From contig MNZP01000025.1 of the NCBI GenBank assembly GCA_001873675.1, positions 1 to 12,488 on the forward strand: a DNA stretch of 12,488 nt. Reading direction: 5' to 3'. Shown piece by piece: positions 7,531 through 12,488 of the stretch (position 1 is its first letter; each line of letters starts with the position of its first letter). The position numbers and the translations under genes were made by a program. Under the pieces are notes generated by a model. The model saw nothing but the letters and a program-made list of their open reading frames with translations. It was not told where the DNA came from and did not search any database. This DNA is from Syntrophaceae bacterium CG2_30_49_12. Lineage in GTDB: Bacteria; Desulfobacterota; Syntrophia; Syntrophales; CG2-30-49-12.

Positions 7531-8463
7531 TCACTTCCCCACATCCACCTTAAGGCCGCGCGACTCCAACAACCTTTTAAGTTCTTCAACCTTTTCCCCG
7601 CTGCAAAGGGGCATATCCTGATAGGGGGAAACCCGCCCGATGGCACGATACTTTAATTCAGCAAATTTATGAAAAGGCAAGAGTAAAATCTTCTCCACTG
7701 CCGGTCCCAGGGCAAGGGTAAAATCGCAGAATCTCTCCATTTCCTCCTCAGAATCATTAAAACCGGGGATCAGCGGACGCCAGATCCATACCTTTTTATT
7801 ATTGGCTGCGATCTTCTTTAGATTGTCAAGAATCTGCCGGTTGGGAACGCCTATCGCCTGCCGGTGTTTCTCTGAATCCGTATGTTTAAGGTCATAGAGT
7901 AACAGATCGGTATAGTCCGCTATTTTTTCCATCATATTCCACGGTGCATATCCGGAGGTATCCAAAGCAGTATGCAAACCTTTTCGCTTGGCTTCCTGAA
8001 GCAAGGCCAGGGCAAACTGCCATTGAAGCAAAGGCTCGCCGCCGGACAGCGTTATACCGCCTTTGGTACGCCGGTAGAGTGATTCATCCTTCATCACCTC
8101 TTTTATGACCTCTTCTACGGTCATCTCCGTTCCCACGATCTTTATCCTCCTGGAAAGACAGACCTCCGCACATTTCAGACAGTAATCGCACTTCCGCCAA
8201 TCCATCCCCCAGCGATCATCCGCCAGAGAAATCGCCCCCTGGGGGCACGCCTCCACACATCTGCCGTCTTTAGCACACTTCTCGCTTCCAAGGATGATCT
8301 CCCGCTCTAATCTAATGGATTCCGGATTAGCGCACCAGGGGCATCTTAAAGGGCAACCCTTCAGAAATACCGTGGTTCTTATGCCGGGTCCATCGCCTAT
8401 AGAAAAACGCTGGATATTAAAGACAATACCCCTATTGCCATCTTCAGTAAGATTATCTTCCAT
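7531..8463 (-). CDS. Glycyl radical enzyme activase (radical SAM), second copy
   Basis: It generates the glycyl radical on its partner enzyme by reductive cleavage of SAM. The radical-SAM CxxxCxxC is C37PLRCPWC44, and GGEP (141-144) helps bind SAM. Between them lies a two-cluster ferredoxin insert typical of activases of the HPAD/benzylsuccinate/glycerol dehydratase group. The second insert cluster is complete (Cys92, 95, 98, 102), but the first reads C63AKDGRCVEAC73, with Asp66 where the paralogue has Cys. The frame reaches a TTG at 8475 that touches the previous stop. The ATG at 8463, six bases after TTGAGG, is preferred (310 residues). The last codons and stop (GTGGGGAAGTGAT) are identical to those of the upstream copy, pointing to duplication. 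The partner is inferred to be the split enzyme of this operon. Confidence 0.93.
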   Translation of the reverse strand: MEDNLTEDGNRGIVFNIQRFSIGDGPGIRTTVFLKGCPLRCPWCANPESIRLEREIILGSEKCAKDGRCVEACPQGAISLADDRWGMDWRKCDYCLKCAEVCLSRRIKIVGTEMTVEEVIKEVMKDESLYRRTKGGITLSGGEPLLQWQFALALLQEAKRKGLHTALDTSGYAPWNMMEKIADYTDLLLYDLKHTDSEKHRQAIGVPNRQILDNLKKIAANNKKVWIWRPLIPGFNDSEEEMERFCDFTLALGPAVEKILLLPFHKFAELKYRAIGRVSPYQDMPLCSGEKVEELKRLLESRGLKVDVGK

Positions 8464-8475
8464 GTCAAACCTCAA

Positions 8476-9420
8476 TCACTTCCCCACATCTGCCTTAAGA
8501 CCATGGGATAAAACCAGCCTTCTTAATTCTTCCACCCGTTCATCACTAAGAATAGGGACATCATGATAAGGATAGACCTTTCCGGTAGCAGTATATTTTA
8601 ATTCAGCAAATTTATGAAAGGGCAATAAGGATATCTTCTCCACTGTTGGCCCCAGTGTAAGGACAAACCTGCAAAGTTCTTCCAATTCGTCTTTAGAATC
8701 GTTAAAACCAAGGATTATCGGGCGTCTTATCCATACCTTTAACCCCGGTTTTTTTACCGTCTTCTCCAAATTCTCCAGGATTAATTCATTAGACACGCCG
8801 GTAACTTCTTTATGCCTTGCCGAATCCATGTGTTTAAGATCATAAAGTACCAGCTTGGTGTAATTTAACACCTCAGCCAACGCCTCCCAGTCGGCATAGC
8901 CTGTGGTATCCAGGGCGGTGTGGATTCCTTTCTGCCTGGCTTTTTGCAATAAGGCCAGGGTAAATCGCCACTGGACCAAGGGCTCGCCGCCTGAGACGGT
9001 CATGCCTCCCCCTGATCTACGATAAAAATTGGAATCCTTTGCCACCTCTTCCATTACTTCATCTACACTCTTATACTCCCCGCTCGCTTCTATTGATTTT
9101 GAAGGGCAGATTTCGGCGCATTTCAAGCAATAATTACACTTTCCCCACTCAATAACCCTTCCCTCTTCCCCTATGGAGATTGCCCTTTGGGGGCAGATTC
9201 CGGCGCATTTAGCGCATTTGATACATTTGATGTTCCTGGTAATAATCTCCGGCAAGAGCCTTATTGACTCGGGGTTCTGGCACCAGGGGCAATGAAGGGG
9301 ACAGCCTTTTAAAAAGACTGTGCTCCTTATCCCAGGCCCGTCATGTATAGAGAAACGTTGGATGTTAAAGACAACCCCCCGCTCATTATGCAGGTTTTCC
9401 CTCTCTTTTCCCGTTTCCAT
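8476..9420 (-). CDS. Glycyl radical enzyme activase (radical SAM), first copy
   Basis: A radical-SAM activase of 314 residues opening with VVFNIQRFSIHDGPGIRSTV, the usual start of glycyl radical enzyme activases. The SAM-cluster motif is C40PLHCPWC47, and SGGEP (143-147) is present. The ferredoxin-like insert has two full CxxCxxCxxxCP sets: Cys66, 69, 72, 76 and Cys95, 98, 101, 105. LLYDLKH-like VLYDLKHMD and the LLPFHKFAELKY tail match the second copy, and the two proteins align almost without gaps from residue 15 onward, at roughly 60% identity by eye. The open frame reaches 9462, but its first 14 codons lie in and beside a repeat. ATG 9420 gives the expected N-terminus, though its ribosome binding site is weak. 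It follows the catalytic subunit genes after a 318-base gap with hairpins. Confidence 0.93.
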   Translation of the reverse strand: METGKERENLHNERGVVFNIQRFSIHDGPGIRSTVFLKGCPLHCPWCQNPESIRLLPEIITRNIKCIKCAKCAGICPQRAISIGEEGRVIEWGKCNYCLKCAEICPSKSIEASGEYKSVDEVMEEVAKDSNFYRRSGGGMTVSGGEPLVQWRFTLALLQKARQKGIHTALDTTGYADWEALAEVLNYTKLVLYDLKHMDSARHKEVTGVSNELILENLEKTVKKPGLKVWIRRPIILGFNDSKDELEELCRFVLTLGPTVEKISLLPFHKFAELKYTATGKVYPYHDVPILSDERVEELRRLVLSHGLKADVGK

Positions 9421-9449
9421 TTTAATTCCGACCCAAAACCCGAAACGTG

Positions 9450-9526
9450 AAATCCCCCTCAATCCCCCTTTTCCAAAGGGGGAAGTGTTTCTCCTCCCTT
9501 TGAAAAAGGGAGGATGGGAGGGATTT
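9450..9526. repeat. Palindromic dispersed-type repeat (CCCCCTTT/AAAGGGGG style)
   Basis: AAATCCC (9450-9456) and GGGATTT (9520-9526) form the ends. Inside are CCCCCTTTTCC/AAAGGGGG and CTCCCTTTG/AAAAAGGGAG, two smaller hairpins back to back. This pattern of 'AAATCCCCCTCAATCCCCC' is, from general knowledge, a common intergenic repeat in Desulfobacterota and other environmental bacteria. It ends about 30 bases before the first activase start. Confidence 0.65.
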
Positions 9527-9582
9527 GAGAATATTTCTTGCGAACAGCTAACTTGATAGTATAGGAATTTCCTTTTTAAATA

Positions 9583-9621
9583 ACTTTAGGCACTTTAAAC
9601 TTTAGCTCACTTTAGGCACTT
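9583..9621. repeat. 13-base direct repeat pair
   Basis: ACTTTAGGCACTT is present at 9583-9595 and again at 9609-9621, exactly 26 bases apart, with a related TTTAGCTCAC between them. Two copies are too few for a CRISPR array, and the spacing resembles a simple degenerate tandem array. Confidence 0.5.
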
Positions 9622-9645
9622 AACTTGATACGAAATCCCTGCATG

Positions 9646-9694
9646 ATAACAGCATGGTGTGTGGGGCCTAATTTCCCACACACCATGCTGTTAT
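9646..9694 (-). promoter_or_regulatory. Perfect 20-bp stem-loop after the glycyl radical subunit gene
   Basis: ATAACAGCATGGTGTGTGGG (9646-9665) is perfectly complementary to 9675-9694, with a nine-base loop. It lies 44 bases downstream of the stop of the C-terminal subunit gene. In minus-strand RNA it is not followed by a U tract, so it is not a textbook intrinsic terminator. A stem of this strength could stabilise the upstream message, block exonucleases or cause partial termination, giving more enzyme than activase. It may alternatively be a REP-like element. Confidence 0.6.
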
Positions 9695-9738
9695 AGTAAA
9701 CTCAAGAAGATTATATAGTTAATTGAATCAATTGGAAG

Positions 9739-10692
9739 TTAGAAGCTATGCTCCGTTCTGCAAATGATGCTGTCCTGTGTTTCATGCGGCAGATCAACGA
9801 AGTAAGCGCTATAACCGGCGATTCTTACCTGGAGATCGGGGTACTTTTCCGGATTTTGCTGGGCATCTTTTAGGGTTTCAGAGTTTACTACATTAAACTG
9901 AATATGGGGAATGGTCATCTTTTCATACCACTCTTTCAAATATTCAGCGAAGAGTTTTTTGTTCTCTCCCTCAAGAAATGCCGGCATAAATCTCTGGTTA
10001 AAGAGACCGGTATGAAGAAAAGGCACTTTGCCCACGGAGTTAAGGACCGCTGTAGGACCTTTCTTGTCGGCGCCCGCCGCAGGCGAAAAGCTGCCATCAG
10101 CCATAATATCGGACATCATCCTGCCGTCGGGTGTGGCTCCAATGCCTAAAGCCATTGCCTGATAAGCAATTACCGAACTTCCATCTATGGTACAGGGGTT
10201 ATCCCAAGCATCTTTAATGTTGTGAACAGTTTCGTACATTCTCCTTTTTACCTTTACCGTCCACTCATCAACATAGTCATCGTCGTTGCCGTACTTGGGA
10301 GCATTAAGGAAATCCTGACGCATCTCTTCATAACCATCCCAATTTGATTTCATGGCGCAAAGAAGCTCATCCATCGTATATTTCTTCTCCTCAAAAACCA
10401 GTTTTTGGATGGCTGCCAGTGAATCAGCGACATTTACAAAACCCAATGAGATTAACTGGGGCTCGCTGTCAAACTCCAGATTATACTTATACAGATCATT
10501 ACCACGCTCCAAGGTCTCATCGAGCATCAAGGAATTAAAGGGATCTGCGTTATAATCCATGATTACCTGATGACCTATATTATGAGAAAGAGCGGCTATT
10601 TTTGTATAGAAGTCTAATTGCTCACATATAGCATCGAGTAATTCATCGCATGACTTCATTTCCCTCGGATCTTTGGTTTTTGGTCTTTCCAT
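9739..10692 (-). CDS. Glycyl radical enzyme, C-terminal glycyl radical subunit (split gene)
   Basis: A 317-residue chain corresponding to the last third of a glycyl radical enzyme. The radical motif RIAGYSAYF (290-298, Gly293) is followed by the usual ETQDSIICRTEH tail. ATPDGRMMSD (186-195), SFSPAAGADKKGPTAVLNS (201-219) and HIQFNVV (263-269) are the conserved segments of the C-terminal barrel. The frame is open back to 10788, but the ATG at 10692 has a strong AAAGGAGGG six bases upstream and begins where similarity to the family resumes (KSCDELLDAICEQLDFY, after the Cys-loop half). It should assemble with the 522-residue chain encoded 58 bases upstream to form one active site. It is far larger than the YfiD/GrcA spare-part proteins and lacks the active-site cysteine loop. 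Substrate unknown. Confidence 0.9.
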   Translation of the reverse strand: MERPKTKDPREMKSCDELLDAICEQLDFYTKIAALSHNIGHQVIMDYNADPFNSLMLDETLERGNDLYKYNLEFDSEPQLISLGFVNVADSLAAIQKLVFEEKKYTMDELLCAMKSNWDGYEEMRQDFLNAPKYGNDDDYVDEWTVKVKRRMYETVHNIKDAWDNPCTIDGSSVIAYQAMALGIGATPDGRMMSDIMADGSFSPAAGADKKGPTAVLNSVGKVPFLHTGLFNQRFMPAFLEGENKKLFAEYLKEWYEKMTIPHIQFNVVNSETLKDAQQNPEKYPDLQVRIAGYSAYFVDLPHETQDSIICRTEHSF

Positions 10693-10721
10693 GAGATTTA
10701 TCCCTCCTTTCAAAAATAAAG

Positions 10722-10745
10722 GGATTGGGGATCTGACCCCAATCC
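10722..10745 (-). terminator. Hairpin with U-rich tail between the two halves of the enzyme
   Basis: GGATTGGGG and CCCCAATCC form a perfect nine-base-pair stem with a six-base loop. In minus-strand RNA it is followed by CUUUAUUUUU and then the AAAGGAGGG ribosome binding site of the second half. It looks like a weak intrinsic terminator or attenuator. The stem also resembles REP-type 'ATTGGGGTCAGATC' repeats. It does not cover the downstream ribosome binding site. Confidence 0.5.
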
Positions 10746-10750
10746 TACTC

Positions 10751-12319
10751 TTACTGGCTGAAAGCATCTTTCCCCTGGTAAAGGGCATATTCCATCATCT
10801 TGGGCGCAGCTAAAAAACTTATTACTGGGAAAAAACCTGAAGAAAGAGGTTTGCCTGTACAAGTCATGGCCACACACCCTGCCGCCTGGGTCCTCTTGGC
10901 ATCTTCGAGAGAATAACCACGCATCAATGCCCACCTCTCCAGCAGCTCCTCATTAAAGATTGCCGGATGACCAGTCCCACACCGAACCAGTTCAATAACC
11001 CTCTCTATTACGTCAGGATTTACATTACGGTGATAACGGAACATGATAGGAGGTTGATTGATCCGGACGTCGGCCATTGCTTCCAGGATCAGGCAGGTCA
11101 GATCATTTGATGCATCCCTTCCATTCGGCCTCGAACCGCCAATATTGGCCGTATAGAGTACATCAGTGCCAGCCGTTAGGGAGAAGGTTTGAGGATGTTC
11201 GATATAGTTGCCTACCTCCTGAACTTTCAGCATCCAGCATTCTATCATCTCTAATGCCTTAGCCCTGGTGAGTTTTCCTTCTTTCATATCTTTCTCATAG
11301 TAAGGCCACCATACCTGGTCAAGTCGACACCCCGAACCATTGCCGGGTATCGCAAGAAACCTGCCAACTACCTCATTAAACCAGAAAAATTGGAGCGCTT
11401 CCTGGAAAGTACGGGGGGGATTTGCCGGCACCCAGTCACAAACGGCTGCAATCTCTTCTAATTCCTTCTTGCGAACTGGGTCCTGCTCTTTTTGCGCCTG
11501 TTCCCTGGCAAGTTCAGCATACCTTTCGGCAAATCTGATCAGCGCCTTTCCACATTTAATCATACCTTCCCAGGTATTCTTCTTATGGATATAATCGGCA
11601 GGATGCATTTCAAAGGATTTGCTTTCCAATTCCTTAAGTTTTGCTTCTGCCTTTTCAATCCTTGCGTTGACACCTCCCTGGAAAATTTTTTCGTAATCAT
11701 AGTCCATTAATGTCCGTCCGGCATTCCAGAGATCTGCAAAAAAGCATGGGTTTTCTGGAGTGCGATGTACAAACGGCGATACCTCTTTTGGCAGAACAGA
11801 CTCTACTAAACATTCCTGTGATTTGTCTTTCCAGTAATCATAAATCTCATCGAGTATCTCTTTTTTCTCTTCGGGCGTTACCATATGCTTAAAGCCGGTT
11901 TCCAATGACTCCGGTATATAGGATACGGAAATTTCAGGATACCACCTCACCTCATCGGGTGCACTATTAGGATCCCCCACAATGATCTCTCCCGGCTTAA
12001 TAAAGATGGGCATTTCATCACATAACCGAGATATAGCTTCTGCCTTTCGTAATACAACCGGTTGCCCTTCAGTTTCTTTAAAAGCCTTCGTAACAATCCT
12101 TGCCCGATCAAGATCGATTTTTACATCCCTTCGAAAGCTGACCACTCCTAATCCACTGACAACATCAGACCAGTCCTTTATTACCACCGCCTTTGAATAG
12201 CAATCATCCCTTAATTTAGCAACCCTGGGTGTACAACCAAACCCCCAGTCATAAGGTTTCGCCTTTTTTGCCCTGTCCTCAAACGAAATAGCTCCCGGTT
12301 TTGGAATTAATTCTGCCAT
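10751..12319 (-). CDS. Glycyl radical enzyme, N-terminal catalytic (Cys-loop) subunit (split gene)
   Basis: A 522-residue chain matching the N-terminal two thirds of a PFL-like glycyl radical enzyme. Visible segments are FIKPGEIIVGDPNSAPDEVR (106-125), WVPANPPRTFQEALQFFWF (296-314), GHPAIFNEE (450-458) and the cysteine loop AAGCVAMTCTGKPLSSG (479-495). Cys482 is the likely thiyl residue. There is no Cys-Cys pair as in pyruvate formate-lyase, and Ala484 replaces the Glu of the CxE motif of glycerol/diol dehydratase, choline lyase and HPAD-type enzymes. The chain stops after EYALYQGKDAFSQ, in the linker that single-chain enzymes run through. With the 317-residue partner the total is 839 residues, a normal full size. 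AAAGGAGGATATTGTT precedes the ATG. It leads the operon. Which C-C or C-X bond it acts on cannot be told. Confidence 0.9.
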   Translation of the reverse strand: MAELIPKPGAISFEDRAKKAKPYDWGFGCTPRVAKLRDDCYSKAVVIKDWSDVVSGLGVVSFRRDVKIDLDRARIVTKAFKETEGQPVVLRKAEAISRLCDEMPIFIKPGEIIVGDPNSAPDEVRWYPEISVSYIPESLETGFKHMVTPEEKKEILDEIYDYWKDKSQECLVESVLPKEVSPFVHRTPENPCFFADLWNAGRTLMDYDYEKIFQGGVNARIEKAEAKLKELESKSFEMHPADYIHKKNTWEGMIKCGKALIRFAERYAELAREQAQKEQDPVRKKELEEIAAVCDWVPANPPRTFQEALQFFWFNEVVGRFLAIPGNGSGCRLDQVWWPYYEKDMKEGKLTRAKALEMIECWMLKVQEVGNYIEHPQTFSLTAGTDVLYTANIGGSRPNGRDASNDLTCLILEAMADVRINQPPIMFRYHRNVNPDVIERVIELVRCGTGHPAIFNEELLERWALMRGYSLEDAKRTQAAGCVAMTCTGKPLSSGFFPVISFLAAPKMMEYALYQGKDAFSQ

Positions 12320-12345
12320 AACAATATCCTCCTTTTACATTTATT

Positions 12346-12385
12346 GTTCATCATCAGATGAACTGTTATAATTACTGAGGTAATT
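12346..12385 (-). promoter_or_regulatory. Leader with two perfect inverted repeats upstream of the glycyl radical operon
   Basis: GTTCATC-ATCA-GATGAAC (12346-12363) and AATTAC-TGAG-GTAATT (12370-12385) are perfect seven- and six-base inverted repeats. They lie 27 to 66 bases upstream of the first ATG. A TATAAC at 12369-12364 (minus strand) could be a -10 box lying between and overlapping them, but no convincing -35 is found, so the promoter itself is uncertain. Repressor or activator half-sites are the likely reading. Confidence 0.4.
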
Positions 12386-12404
12386 GCAAAAGTCCCACCA
12401 TGTC

Positions 12405-12483
12405 ATTCCCGCGACGTTTTTGGGCGGGAATCTATTTGGTAACTGCTTGATATCATAGATGCCCGATAAAAGCATTCGTGCAT
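12405..12483. repeat. Dispersed REP-like repeat at the right edge
   Basis: ATTCCCGC (12405-12412) pairs with GCGGGAAT (12424-12431), and ATGCCCGA (12459-12466) pairs with TCGTGCAT (12476-12483) with one mismatch. The motif 'GTCATTCCCGC...GCGGGAATC' followed by 'CCCGATAAAAGCATTCG' is, from general knowledge, a very common intergenic repeat in Desulfobacterota. It may continue beyond the window. No gene is seen to its right. Confidence 0.65.
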
Positions 12484-12488
12484 GACAG

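Larger units (their letters stand above)
9421..9738. other. Repeat-filled gap between the radical enzyme genes and the activase genes
   Basis: This 318-base stretch has no plausible gene. It is made of three repeat types, listed separately: a C-rich/G-rich palindromic element, a pair of 13-base direct repeats, and a perfect 20-base-pair stem. TAACTTGATA also occurs twice (9549-9558, 9621-9630). On the minus strand a TATACT near 9565-9560 could be a -10 box for the activases, but no good -35 lies upstream of it. Activase expression probably depends on read-through from the enzyme genes. Confidence 0.6.

Noticed and set aside
9421..9462. Fourteen extra N-terminal residues on the first activase
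   Set aside because: They are encoded beside and partly within the palindromic repeat and are absent from the otherwise collinear paralogue.
9583..9621. CRISPR array
   Set aside because: Only two 13-base copies with a 13-base interval, no further units and no cas genes.
9646..9694. Intrinsic terminator
   Set aside because: The stem is strong but the minus-strand RNA has no U run after it; it is kept as a regulatory stem-loop.
10690..10788. Simple frameshift or sequencing error joining the two glycyl radical chains
   Set aside because: The first chain ends at TAA with an in-frame TAG two codons later. The second has a strong ribosome binding site and ATG after a non-coding hairpin. One inserted or deleted base would not rejoin them without translating the hairpin.
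10751..12319. Pyruvate formate-lyase (pflB)
   Set aside because: There is no adjacent Cys-Cys active-site pair; the loop is Gly-Cys-Val-Ala-Met-Thr-Cys. The activases also carry ferredoxin inserts that PFL activase lacks.
9739..12319. Benzylsuccinate or alkylsuccinate synthase
   Set aside because: No small iron-sulfur subunits or partner beta-oxidation genes are seen, and the cysteine loop does not resemble the form I recall for those enzymes.
12386..12403. Sigma54 promoter (TGGGAC...TTGCA on the minus strand)
   Set aside because: The distance between the GG and GC elements is seven bases instead of ten.

Overview
The window reads as a strictly anaerobic, Gram-negative, Desulfobacterota-like bacterium, perhaps near Syntrophus/Smithella. 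This is inference from three things: a glycyl radical enzyme operon with clostridial/HPAD-type activases, an NfeD/slipin pair, and intergenic spaces packed with short palindromic dispersed repeats of kinds common in such genomes. No rRNA or tRNA gene is present to fix the taxonomy.

Left part (1-2586, all minus strand). The window opens inside the 5' end of a transposase-like gene (1-99). After 185 bases without a gene comes a two-gene unit: a membrane-anchored M23 (LytM-type) peptidase followed 10 bases later by a GpgS/GT2-like glycosyltransferase. Centre (2725-6855, plus strand): coaBC (coenzyme A synthesis), a family-4 iron-sulfur uracil-DNA glycosylase, a long-form NfeD membrane protease and its slipin (SPFH) partner. 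The divergent gap between the two units (2587-2724) carries two face-to-face sigma70-type promoters. They appear to share one self-complementary -35 hexamer.

Right part (6996-12319, minus strand, transcribed right to left). This is the most interesting region. A glycyl radical enzyme is encoded as two separate polypeptides: a 522-residue chain with the active-site cysteine loop, and a 317-residue chain with the C-terminal glycyl radical motif. Each has its own strong ribosome binding site. The split falls exactly in the linker between the two loops, and a hairpin plus U-rich tract lies in the 58-base gap. Downstream are two tandem paralogous radical-SAM activases with ferredoxin-like inserts; the second has an Asp in place of one cluster cysteine. 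Last comes a Trp-rich 176-residue protein of unknown function. The enzyme has Cys-Val-Ala where many glycyl radical eliminases and decarboxylases have Cys-x-Glu, so its substrate cannot be assigned.

Convergent and intercistronic gaps hold nested palindromes (3917-3984, 6852-6985, 9450-9526, 9646-9694, 10722-10745, 12405-12483). Some reach into gene ends: the slipin stop codon and the CoaBC C-terminus lie inside repeats. The leader of the radical enzyme operon (12320-12390) carries two perfect small inverted repeats that could be operator sites.
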